Shown here: positions 46,515 to 56,460 of the stretch, one piece after another | Layout: every line of letters begins with the position of its first letter | Position numbering within the stretch: position 1 is the first letter of the stretch | From: Spongospora subterranea f. sp. subterranea | Lineage: Eukaryota; Endomyxa: Phytomyxea; Phytomyxea; Plasmodiophorida | Assembly (NCBI GenBank): GCA_049724395.1 | Contig: JAUGWO010000064.1 | Location: forward strand, 124,001 to 188,000 | DNA: 64,000 nt | Direction of reading: 5' to 3' | Position numbers and translations under genes: made by a program | The notes under the pieces: model-generated | What the model was told of the DNA's origin: nothing | Seen by the model: the letters and a program-made list of their open reading frames with translations, nothing else | Databases searched by the model: none

Positions 46515-46520
46515 AATAAA
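46515..46520 (+). terminator. poly(A) signal of the HeH gene
   Basis: AATAAA followed by further A residues, 18 bases after the stop codon of the HeH protein. Confidence 0.55.
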
Positions 46521-46725
46521 AAAAGACCATTCAAAATCTTAATAATTATTTATACTGTTTCTTCCACTATGGAAGGGGGTATGAACCGAAACGTCCTGGA
46601 ATCGGACGCGAGCGCGATCAAATGGGCTGAAGAAGCCAAAACGTGAATCTTGGAGACTTCGCCCCTCATAAACAGATATTAATGAAAGGGCTGCTCTAAT
46701 CACAACAGCTCCCCTATGGTTGAAA

Positions 46726-47274
46726 TCAAAAACGCTGATTCAAATTGAACATTGGAAGAACGACACACTCTATGGGAAATGCGATTATAACTGTGAATGT
46801 TTCCGGCAAGAATTGAAGAACATCAACTGGATATTGGCACGAGCCAACAATGCCGATGAGTTGCTTGATGGCCGATTGTACGAGATGCTTGCACTGATCT
46901 AATGTCATCTCCGTCATCTCCTGTTGATCCTGCCAGCGCCTACAGATTTCGCAATTAGCTGTTTCTGAACTGGCAACTGATTCCCCAGGACGGACAGTTG
47001 AAATCGGATGAAGTAGCAATTGGGACGAATCGTCTGCCGAATCTGTGCTCTCGATTTCATTTTTGATGAAGTTCAGCGCGAAATGGTCGAGGAGCCCAGG
47101 GCAAATGGGCAATAATAACTGTGTCACGAAATCAACTACACAGACTGGCGCCATCCCTACTGTTACGCAATGTTCGTTGCGCAATACATGGCGCCACGGC
47201 AGTAGACGTTGATGTCGAGAAAGAAGCGCCAAGACGCTGCGGTCTGGCAGTCTGGCGTGAGAAAAAGAAATCAC
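46726..47274 (-). CDS. hypothetical 182-codon ORF
   Basis: An uninterrupted minus-strand frame with an ATG start. The product has an Arg/His-rich N terminus, a hydrophobic middle (VCVVDFVTQLLLPICPGLL), an acidic Ser/Asp stretch, and one CEIC pair that is too isolated to be a zinc finger. No family recognised. It lies alone between the HeH gene and a fold-back element. ORF length in DNA of this composition is suggestive but not conclusive; it could equally be a chance frame or transposon debris. Confidence 0.3.
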   Translation of the reverse strand: MISFSHARLPDRSVLALLSRHQRLLPWRHVLRNEHCVTVGMAPVCVVDFVTQLLLPICPGLLDHFALNFIKNEIESTDSADDSSQLLLHPISTVRPGESVASSETANCEICRRWQDQQEMTEMTLDQCKHLVQSAIKQLIGIVGSCQYPVDVLQFLPETFTVIIAFPIECVVLPMFNLNQRF

Positions 47275-47309
47275 TCTCCCTTAGGCATTGACACTTAATA
47301 TCGCCCCCT

Positions 47310-47525
47310 GGTCACCACTCGCTTCTTGCATTCCTGACTGGAACACAAACACGGCGTCGGGTAAACCAAAAATACTTTCACGAGGGGTGAAAACTGCATC
47401 AAGGCTCGTGGGAGCTGTGTTCCTTAATGACGCACGAAGCAGTTTTCACCCCTCGTAGAATTATCCAAGGCTTAGCCGACGCCGGGGCTGCGTCCAGTCA
47501 GGAATGCAAGAGACACTGGGCGAAC
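47310..47525. mobile_element. fold-back (MITE-like) element, ~215 bp
   Basis: Nested inverted repeats: outer TCTTGCATTCCTGACTGG (left) with CCAGTCAGGAATGCAAGA (right), middle CGGCGTCGG with CCGACGCCG, and inner ACGAGGGGTGAAAACTGC (ending ~47397) with its exact complement (~47440-47457). A ~42-bp unpaired centre remains. The total can fold into one long hairpin. No coding content. Confidence 0.75.
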
Positions 47526-49227
47526 CCATCGTAAATCATTTGCTCTTGGAGTTTTTGTAATGTTTTTACGGTTTCGCTGAACGCAACAGTTTGATTGCTC
47601 CTTCAAGCTCGTTACATGAGCAAAGCATCTGCAGAAAACACCTCGCTTTGGAGATGGCGTGTTTGGGTTAGAGTACACCTCGCTTTTGAGTGCGATGATC
47701 AATTTCGCGAGTTTTTTTGGATTCCGTTCCAGAGGTGAAATTTGCCAACCAGACAAAACACACGCGTCGAAATCTGAGGCATTTCTGAAAAACCAAGTAA
47801 TCATTCGTTCGCAGGTGGCGATCGAGTTGGTGGCGTATGGCGAAAGTTTTCTAACATCCAGGACACGTGTTCAAATGACCCTAGAGCTTCTATGAGATTC
47901 AACGAAAGGTAATGCACCTTATGTGTCCTCGTTGGGTTCGGATATGGTCGCGATATCTTCTGCAGCCGGCAGCCCTATCACTCTTCATGTCTCAGGGCGT
48001 GTGAGATTGACCAGCTGCGTTTTGGCTTTCACATCTTCTGATAAACTTGCGATCAGGCTCGGCAAAACAGTTGATCACACAAAAGTTCAACAATGACTAC
48101 GAAACGTTGGCAAATCAACCTGATTCTACACGGTATGTCAGCGCCGGATTTCTGTGCTCACGAGGTGCCGCCGGTTCATGAAGTTAGGTGGACCCAGCCC
48201 AGAGTATATGTTCCCTTTTTATGAATGCCCAGCTTTTATACATTCGATGAGTAGCCGTTTTCCTGGTTTATGAAGTCGGTGCTTGCTGGCGTGTGACGCA
48301 TCTCGACGTGCTTGAGGTCGTGTTGTTGAGGATGTCGCCCCGAGAGGTTTTCGTGCTGACTTCTGGCTATGTTTTCGAGCACAATTACTAGCATCAAAGC
48401 GAGTTCTCGCTATGAATTGCCGGATAATTTCAGATATCCACCCCTTCTGTACGGTTGCTTCCACAGATGGATATCGTGCTGTGAAAACCAAGCTCTATGG
48501 AGTCCAACAGGATGTGAACGTCTGTTGTCCTGATTGGCCGTCCTTCGCGATACATCTGGCAACTTTTAGGTCCTATTAAGAGTTTGACCTTTCTCACCGC
48601 CTGCGCCGCCTTGGTACTGATTTCTTGCATCAAGAAATCCACATCACAAACCTCGTGACTAACATATTTTGTTTTGAAGGCCGGGCTTATCGAACATGAC
48701 TATTTTTGTTAAAAAACATCAAGGATTTCGCAATATATGTGAATCTGAAAAAACCTGATAGGTGTGGCAATCAGATATGGTTTTCAGGGCAGGATTCTTA
48801 ATCATATCGATAGCGAATATGAGTATGCCTCTTATGATGGGATCATGAATTTAGAGGATGCAGTCAATCTTGCCTTACTGGTGATGGCGGTTGAGCGAAT
48901 AAAATTTGAACCAAAAGATATTTTTTTCAAAGCAGCAGCAGTTGCAAACCAATGTTGTTGGCGAGACTCAATAACCGAACATTACCTTCAATCTGTGCTC
49001 GACACAAGGCCCTGGCATTGTCAGGGTAAATAAGTCGACTGAACTCAGTGTTTTGTTCCCATGGCGTTTTATATCGTGATACGAACCATCTATGGCAAGC
49101 AAGGCCGATAGCATGAATGACCTATCACAACAGCAGCCAGAATGTCTGTCAATTATTCTAGAGTGTTCCTGAATGGGCTTCATTGCCCGATATACCAGTC
49201 GTTCGAGCGAGTTTTCCCTGGCAGATC
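47526..49227. other. 1.7 kb, only short unassigned frames
   Basis: Frames of up to 110 codons exist on both strands (for example 47472-47804 minus, 48764-49033 plus) but none contains a recognisable motif and none could be spliced into a longer product. The plus frame at 48764 (helical, Leu/Ala-rich) is the most protein-like. Confidence 0.3.
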
Positions 49228-49581
49228 ATGTCGACGACTCCTGTGACAATCGGAGTCAAACCTTTCATGAAACCCAGTGAAATTTACCAAAAGGTGGGTT
49301 TGAAAGTCGCTCCAACTGCTACAATTTGTGCAACTACCACAGGCGAATCAGCAGAATATAAAAGATACAGTACCAAAAAAGCGTGTCAGCAATGTGCATT
49401 GGCCAAGCTAAGATGTTCAGAGAGGCGACCATGTCCACGATGTTTCAAGCACAATTGGGACTGTTACGACAGAAACCAATTCGAAAATTATGTAGATCCA
49501 ATCATCAGGGGCGCTGCTGAGATTCTAATTCTTTTACAATCAGATTGTTCCAGTTCATCGCAATCTCGCTGCTTCACCTGA
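49228..49581 (+). CDS. fungal Zn2Cys6 binuclear-cluster protein
   Basis: Small DNA-binding-type protein of 117 residues. It contains the fungal binuclear zinc cluster with spacing C-x2-C-x6-C-x5-C-x2-C-x6-C: CQQCALAKLRC followed by SERRPCPRCFKHNWDC. Basic residues lie between Cys 2 and Cys 3 as in Gal4-type factors, although the usual extra Arg/Lys pattern is reduced. The ATG at 49228 was chosen; the frame is open slightly further upstream without an ATG. There is no middle-homology domain, so this is either a short family member, a first exon of a longer gene, or a fragment. The cluster is a mainly fungal domain and therefore informs the taxonomic call. Confidence 0.75.
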   Translation: MSTTPVTIGVKPFMKPSEIYQKVGLKVAPTATICATTTGESAEYKRYSTKKACQQCALAKLRCSERRPCPRCFKHNWDCYDRNQFENYVDPIIRGAAEILILLQSDCSSSSQSRCFT

Positions 49582-49864
49582 AAACCAGCATTCCAAGCCC
49601 ACATGTCAAAAAAATAAACTCTAATATTCTCTTGGTCAAGTAGCCCTCGACTGCTCCAGACATTACTTGCTTGTTGGAAGATTAGCCGAGATTTGTGAAG
49701 TAAGCGTCACTAGCCAAGAGGTGTGGGGTCGTGTTGTTGATTATGTTGAGAACCGAGACCCAGCCATTCCCAAACAGAATTATGCTGTGAGCTTAGCCCA
49801 GAGCATTTCTATCAGTACGATGTTGTAAACTGAACCCCAGACAATATTCTCTCAACAGGACTTG
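49582..49864. other. short spacer
   Basis: About 280 bp between the Zn2Cys6 ORF and the repeat array; no feature seen. Confidence 0.3.
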
Positions 49865-51679
49865 TCAACACCATCTCCCCCAACACCATTAATTCCGATT
49901 CCCTGTTATTCACTGCTCAGGTTCTCCCCCAACACCTCATCACACTCTCTCCCCCCTATTCCCTGTTATTCACTGCTCTATAGGATCTCAACACCATTAT
50001 CACTCCCCCTCTCTTTATTATTATGAGTCCCTCCCTGTTATTCACTCTCTCTCTCTTTCATTATTATGAGACTCTCTCCCCCATTCCCTGTTATTCACTG
50101 CTATACGGTCAACACCATCTCCCCCAACACCATTATCACTCCCCTCTATTCCCTGTATGAGACTCTCTCATTCCCTGTTATTCACTCTATACGGTCAACA
50201 CCATCTCCCCCAACACCATTATCACTCCCCCTCTCTTTATTATTATGAGACTCTCTCCCCCCTATTCCCTGTTATTCACTGCTCTATACGGTCAACACCA
50301 TCTCCCCCAACACCATTATCACTCCCCCTCTCTTTATTATTATGAGACTCTCTCCCCCTATTCCCTGTTATTCACTGCTCTATACGGTCAACACCATCTC
50401 CCCCAACACCATTATCACTCCCCCTCTCTTTATTATTATGAGACTCTCTCCCCCCTATTCCCTGTTATTCACTGCTCTATACGGTCAACACCATCTCCCC
50501 CAACACCATTATCACTCCCCTCTCTTTATTATTATGAGACTCTCTCCCCCTATTCCCTGTTATTCACTGCTCTATACGGTCAACACCATCTCCCCCAACA
50601 CCATTATCACTCCCCCTCTCTTTATTATTATGAGACTCTCTCCCCCTATTCCCTGTTACTATACGGTCAACACCATCTCCCCCAACACCATTATCACTCC
50701 CCCTCTCTTTATTATTATGAGACTCTCTCCCCCTATTCCCTGTTATTCACTGCTCTATACGGTCAACACCATCTCCCCCAACACCATTATCACTCCCCCT
50801 CTCTTTATTATTATGAGACTCTCTCCCCCTATTCCCTGTTATTCACTGCTCTATACGGTCAACACCATCTCCCCCAACACCATTATCACTCCCCCTCTCT
50901 TTATTATTATGAGACTCTCTCCCCTATTCCCTGTTATTCACTGTCAACACCATCTCCCCCAACACCATTATCATACGGTCTCCCTATTCCCTGTTAACAC
51001 CATACGGTCAACACCATCCCCAACACCATTATCACTCCCCCTCTCTTTATTATTATGAGACTCTCTCCCCCTATTCCCTGTTATTCACTGCTCTATACGG
51101 TCAACACCATCTCCCCCAACACCATTATCACTCCCCCTCTCTTTATTATTATGAGACTCTCTCCCCCCTATTCCCTGTTATTCACTGCTCTATACGGTCA
51201 ACACCATCTCCCCCAACACCATTATCACTCCCCCTCTCTTTATTATTATGAGACTCTCTCCCCCCTATTCCCTGTCAACACCATTATTCACTGCTCTATA
51301 CGGTCAACACCATCTCCCCCAACACCATTATCACTCCCCCTCTCTTTATTATTATGAGACTCTCTCCCCCCTATTCCCTGTTATTCACTGCTCTATACGG
51401 TCAACACCATCTCCCCCAACACCATTATCACTCCCCCTCTCTTTATTATTATGAGACTCTCTCCCCCTATTCCCTGCTCTATACGGTCAACACCATCTCC
51501 CCCAACACCATTATCACTCCCCCTCTCTTTATTATTATGAGACTCTCTCCCCCTATTCCCTGTTATTCACTGCTCTATACGGTCAACACCATCTCCCCCA
51601 ACACCATTATCACTCCCCCTCTCTTTATTATTATGAGACTCTCTCCCCTATTCCCTGTTATTCACTGCTCTATACGGTA
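49865..51679 (+). repeat. ~96-bp minisatellite array, roughly 17-19 copies
   Basis: A head-to-tail array whose unit reads from ATGAGACTCTCTCCCCC through TCCCTGTTATTCACTG, CTATACGGTCAACACCATCT and CCAACACCATTATCACT to CCCCCTCTCTTTATTATT. Typical spacing is 95-98 bp. The plus strand is strongly pyrimidine-rich and G-poor (about 6 G per unit). The left end (49865-50160) is more scrambled, and copies near 50940-51010 and 51270 carry internal partial duplications. Because 96 is divisible by three, the array stays open in more than one frame, giving artificial long peptides. Confidence 0.95.
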
Positions 51680-51832
51680 TAAATATTACATTACAGCTCA
51701 CCGTCTCTCTGTTCCTCTCTCGTTCTTCAAATCCTCTCGTCGTTCAATATCCAATATACGATGACTGGATTGATCAAACCGAACACTTGTAGATAATCTC
51801 ATCCCATCGTGTCATCTAATCGTCGGAACCAG

Positions 51833-54126
51833 ATGACCTCTATTCGCAACGGTTTTGCGTGTCGTGCAAAGCTCCGACGATATACACCTTCTTCACATGT
51901 GGTCGAATACTTTCTGGTCGTTGATCATACCGGAATAGTAGATCGTGTTCCTAAATTAGATCGTGTGTCCGGGCCACCTCCGAGCATCATTACGCAAGTG
52001 GGATCCGTCATCCGCTGTGGTTGATGCTCTTGCTAAAAACCTTTGTTTGTTTATATTTATAGATCTGTTCAGGCCCAACTTTTGAAGCAATTCCGCCATT
52101 ATCTCCTCCGAAGTTTTTCATATTTGCTCTTCCTAACCTCTCGGGATCAGTAACTTACGGCTCATGTTTGAGGGTGTTCGAGAAAGGTAGTTGTGATGAT
52201 GGACCGTACAAGGCGAAGACTTTGGTGATTCTTTCCCAGTACTCATTCTTCAGTGCATTTTACTTATTCCTTCGCCATCTTTATATGTCCAGCAATGACA
52301 GAGACTCGGAAGGTCAAGGCTCAGTTGAGGTTCGTTATTGTCATTAATTAATCTGTCCCATAGTCTTTACTCATGGGTTCCTGCAGGCAAAATTGGTTGA
52401 CATCACGAATTTACAAGTTCCTGATATAGGAAACTCCATCCTCTGCAAATTGGAATCGCTCTCGATACCAGTGTATCGGCCTCATGCTTTTGAACTTTCG
52501 GTTTTGCCTGGTCGATATCAGCGGTCATTGTTGAATCACGTTGGTGGCGATTCTATCGCAATTCTTCTGCAAGCAATTCTCTTGGAGAAAAGTGTAATAT
52601 TCACGTCAAGTGACATCTCTATTCTGGGAACCTCCCAAGAAATGCTGCTGTCGCTGGCACAGCCTTTGAAATGGCGTCACCTGTATATACCGGTTGTTCC
52701 CAAATCACATTTTCACAAGTTGAAGACTTTTTTGGGTCCCTTCTTTTGTGGGGTCTGTACAAGCAATATCCAGGGTGGCATTAAGAAAGAAGTAATAGTC
52801 TTAGATTTGGATACTGGACATTTTTCGCAAAATATGTCCAGCAAAGTGCCACAATTCGATTGCTTAGGTGCAGAACTAAGCCAATTTTCTACTAACGCGG
52901 ATGCGTATGAGGTGCAAAGCAAAATACGTGAGTTCGTTGTCGATTTGATTGAACAGAGCGCAGCTCTCGTGAATTGTCCACCATCAAGAGGAGGGCAAGC
53001 ACAAGCCACAAGGCGATCCTTTGCTAGAGGTTTCTGGAAGACACTGGCAGTGCAGGAATTCATCTCAGAATATCGACGCCTTGCACCTTCAGATCATCGT
53101 TTGGTCAGCATTTGCCGACATTTTACATCTTCAGCGAGCACTAAAACAAGAGCTCCACAAGGGTCGGTTAAACTTGATGAGGGGCATTCTGCAATCCCTG
53201 ATTATGCCCAAAAATACGAGTCGTGCTTTCCGGTGTTGGACAGGACCGTCCTAGCAAAGGCTGTTCAAAAACAAAAAAGGAAGAATTCTGTGAATTCGAA
53301 CTCCAGGTTATTCAAAAAAAGCCCGATCGGAAATGAACCGCAAAGGAAGTCATCACCGTCACCATGTTTCGGCATCTCGACGTTAGCCGCTGAGTTCTTT
53401 CACTGCCAAAAGGTTTTTGATCCTACATTGCCAGAATCACAAGTCAGAGGAGTTGTTGACGATATCAAGTTCTTAGAAAGCTGGTTAAACAGAGTCAGTG
53501 AAGCGCCCCATACATTTACAAGACTTCTATCTCAGATGAGGCAGCTCGTGACGAAAGGATTGGACCAGTGTGAAACAGGATCGATCGCGAAAGAACTGTC
53601 CTCTGAGATGGTAGCTGCAACCTGGGAAAATCTGTCTCCTGACATTGGCATGGATCGGACACCTGGAAGTGATCACAGCTGCGACGAAATCGAGATCAAC
53701 TCGCTCAGCTTACAAAGTTTCGAAACCAGACGAGCCACGATCATGGCGTTGAATGACGAAAAGGAGTGCGATGATGGTTTCGATAACATGTCCGACTCGG
53801 AAGGTTCGGCAGCATTCTCTAGTGATGACGAGGCCACTAGAACCGCCGAAAGCGATTATTCCCCAATCACAGATTCAGACACTCTGCATTGCTTACGGGA
53901 ACGCAATGAGTTTGATTGCCATGGTCTGATCGAAGGCTTCAGAGAATCCCAAGCCGAACATGAATCGATGTTCGGGAAACCACTCGAAAACCCATTGCTG
54001 GAATCATGGGTAGGACCAGCTGCCTCTGCACATTCCCTCTCTCGCTGCGAATGCTCGCAGAACGGTCCCGTTTCTTATCCTCCTGTACATGTCTGCATAA
54101 TAAATTATATAATTGATTGCTTATGA
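51833..54126 (+). CDS. DENN-domain protein (Rab GEF-like)
   Basis: Likely guanine-nucleotide exchange factor for a Rab GTPase in membrane traffic. Exons 51833-51997, 52063-52329, 52387-54126 (introns 65 and 57 bp, phase 0) give 723 residues. The uDENN part starts at VVEYFLVVDHTG; the central DENN has FFIFALPNLSG, TYGSCLRVFE and LSQYSFFSAFYLFLRHLY; then LLQAILLEKSVIFTSS, LLSLAQPLKWRHLYIPVVP and the SNIQGG segment match the cDENN/dDENN core. The last ~330 residues are acidic and Ser-rich without a recognisable domain. The final codons overlap an AATAAA, and an alternative 51-bp intron (GTAGGACCAG…GCTCGCAG) near 54010-54060 would also keep frame, so the extreme C terminus is uncertain. It begins ~150 bp after the minisatellite. 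Confidence 0.85.
54099..54104 (+). terminator. AATAAA near the DENN stop
   Basis: The hexamer lies inside the last ten codons of the DENN reading frame as modelled, which is either another close poly(A) signal or a hint that the true C terminus is slightly different. Confidence 0.35.
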
Positions 54127-54199
54127 TGGGTTCGGACAACCAAAAACTGGGCACAATATTGTTTGAGGGTAAAGCGGTCGTGGGAAATGCTCTATCGTG

Positions 54200-55220
54200 A
54201 TGATGATGACGTGTTTACGGAGTTGGGTTCAATCAGGTTATTGGGTGGTCGGTCGTCGACCAACGACAACTAGGAGCCTGAGACGCCTGTCCATGCAGAG
54301 CTCGAACCTTGATCCGCTGCCCGATGGCGGCGACCCGATCCAGGCAGGGTCCAGTGACGCCGCCAAACCGTTGAAAATGCCAATGATGCACGTGATGATT
54401 GGGAGATGATCTGTGAAAAATTGACGTGAATCGCAGATGGATCGATTGTGAGATGACCGGGCTCGATATCGAATCGGATACGATCCTGGAGATTGCAGGT
54501 TTTTCCAGATTTTTGTTGTTTATCGTCAGCGCATGTTGAGCGATTTCCCGGATTGTAGTGGTCATGACGGATTCCGATCTGAATCGAGTCATTGAAGGGC
54601 CAGATCTCGTTATTCACCATTCCGACAAAGGTATTTTTGATTCCGAGGTGCTGTGGCATGTGAGAGGTGATCACTGGTAGTGCTCAACGCCATGGGCGAA
54701 TGGTGTATCACACATCATGGGGAAAGTGGTCTAACCGATAAGGTCAGGGCATCAACTTTAACCATGACCGCAGCTGAAGATGAGGTACAGAGCAAACAAA
54801 CAATCCCGAGTCAACATCGTTTCGTTGACGTCCTGTCAGATAATGTCGTTTGTGACCAAATGGGCTACGAAACCTGGCCAAGTATGACCCGACATTCTCA
54901 CCCGTTTATTCGCTGAGTTTGCAATCTGGATTCAGACTCCGTTAGCTGGGAATACTGTTCATTGCGATCGAATGTTTCTGAAGAAGTTCATGCCACGATT
55001 GGACCAATACATGCATTATCGAATTATTGATGTGTCGTCGTTCAAGGAGATCTGCCGTCGTTGGAATCCGGGTGTGTTCTCCAGGGCACCGAAGAAAGCC
55101 CTTTTGCATCGCGCCCTGGACGATATTCGCGAATCGATCGAAGAGCTGAAGTACTATAAGGCTCACCTGCTTGTCGTTAAAACCAAGAAGGATCCCAAAA
55201 CGAAATCGCAACCCAAGTAA
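54200..55220 (+). CDS. REXO2: oligoribonuclease (REXO2-type, DEDDh exonuclease)
   Basis: 3'-5' exonuclease degrading 2-5-nt RNA remnants, in mitochondria and cytosol. Confident exons: 54437-54498, 54559-54630, 54681-54784, 54840-54881, 54936-55220, introns 50-60 bp. Motifs: WIDCEMTGLDIESD (first DE pair), EGPDLVIHH, EWCITHHGESGLT, PLAGNTVHCDRMFL, HYRIIDVSSFKE, and HRALDDIRESIEEL (DEDDh His and Asp). The 42-bp exon supplies IMSFVTKW. A plausible first exon from the ATG at 54200 encodes MMMTCLRSWVQ and an Arg-rich region like a mitochondrial presequence, ending at a GTGATG donor near 54390. However, it joins exon 2 one base out of frame, so the 5' end is unresolved or carries an indel. The tail is basic (KTKKDPKTKSQPK). 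Confidence 0.88.
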
Positions 55221-56070
55221 AGCATTTACCGATGTCCCAGCTCTTTGACTGTTTCAGATAATCCAACAAAAAGTTGTTCTTTTGACATGTTCAGAATTAT
55301 TCGAAGTAGATGAAAAGTTTTGCTTTGAATTCTCAGCTAACGCCCTAAAATTTCCTTCGTCGGAACTTTTTTGACTCACGTGAGATGATCATGATCGGAT
55401 CGTTGTATTTGCTTCTATCGACAAAACGCACTGGTTTACTGTGTCAGGGGCAACTGAAAGGAACAGTCCGTTTGAAAAGACGTTCCGGTCGAATGTAATG
55501 GAAAACAACTGATATTGTGTCAAATCAATGGGATTCGCTGCGATTTGGAGACCTTCTTTGACTTTGAAAATGAAAGAGTTCCACATATTTCCTTCTTGAG
55601 CTGTTTGCCAACCGTATATGACCGCGAACTGAATAATAAGTCTTGGCGTTTAGCCTTCACAAGCATCGCCATCGCCGTCATGATCAACTGAACACAAACG
55701 ATGAAGACGTACTGTAGCCAACAACAACCGCAAAGACTCAACTCGGCCTCTGCGCCGTTGATCGACTCGTCTCGCAACGAAATGAACAAGGAAAATGAAG
55801 GATGAAGCCTTGGGTTTCATTTTGCAACGAGGCAATGATCCGTAGAAACCTGTTAATCTTCCAGCAAATTCGCACCATTTTCAATCATGCTATTGAAGGA
55901 TGCTTTGGCCAACACATCAAAAACATTGATGTACTGACGAACATCCAGTGCTTTGACGAAATTTGTCAATCTTCGTTGCTGAAAATGTGGCGGATCAATC
56001 GCCGATTATTGATTCAGAGGCGGTGATTTCAATCATCATGCTGTGACCCGTGTGACAATGAAAGATTAGG
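55221..56070 (-). other. spacer with possible minus-strand gene fragment
   Basis: On the minus strand an exon ending after AVIYGWQTAQEGNMWNSFIF (about 55389-55620) follows a TTATTCAG acceptor-like site; upstream frames include a hydrophobic segment (YVFIVCVQLIMTAMAML) and a DHDGDGDAC stretch. A multi-exon minus-strand gene of unknown type is possible, but no complete model could be built. Confidence 0.3.
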
Positions 56071-56213
56071 TAAACGAGCGTAGTTGTCCAAGTTGTGGAT
56101 TATGGAAATTGAAGTTCGATCTCGGTTCGATTAGCTCTCAATGTCCATAATCCACTGAAGAACCATGTGTCAGAAACAACCTGGACAACTGTCATCTAGT
56201 CTACGCTCGTTTA
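56071..56213. mobile_element. fold-back element with 13-bp perfect termini
   Basis: Termini TAAACGAGCGTAG (56071) and CTACGCTCGTTTA (ending 56213) are perfect inverted repeats. Internal inverted blocks include GTGGATTATGGA with TCCATAATCCAC. A 143-bp hairpin-forming element without coding capacity. No clear target-site duplication. Confidence 0.7.
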
Positions 56214-56430
56214 GCAGACGCTTGCGTTTGATCGGCAACCGGACGTTCTCTGCACCGCCCTGGACGTGATCTGTTTTAGAGGCAACCCTCTCATCAAAAT
56301 CTTCTAATCGGATGCCATCCAAAATGTGTCCATTGTGGTGCTGCCCAGTTTCGACTTTATTCGAACATTGTGAAATTCCGATCAATGCCATTCTGTAAGT
56401 TTCCTCACGAGATTGATCTGTAGAACCTGT

Positions 56431-56460
56431 CGTTCTCTGTTTCTTTTTATCTAGTTTGAA
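56431..56460 (+). repeat. left arm of a 30-bp perfect inverted repeat
   Basis: CGTTCTCTGTTTCTTTTTAT followed by CTAGTTTGAA. Its exact reverse complement lies at 57867-57896. Read on the minus strand this arm contains the stop codon (TAA, 56447-56449) of the gene between the arms. Confidence 0.9.

Noticed and set aside
49865-51679. CRISPR array
   Set aside because: Units are contiguous ~96-bp copies with no unique spacers, in a eukaryotic genome.
50056-51764. Long repetitive ORFs encoding a 32-residue peptide repeat
   Set aside because: Product of the 96-bp minisatellite period being divisible by three; open in more than one frame and without start or splice support.
53021-53254. Alternative plus-strand frame inside the DENN gene
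   Set aside because: Overlaps the much longer DENN frame and has no independent support.
55640-55700. Thrombospondin type-3-like DHDGDGDAC on the minus strand
   Set aside because: A single short match without the surrounding repeat pattern; the frame stops two codons later.
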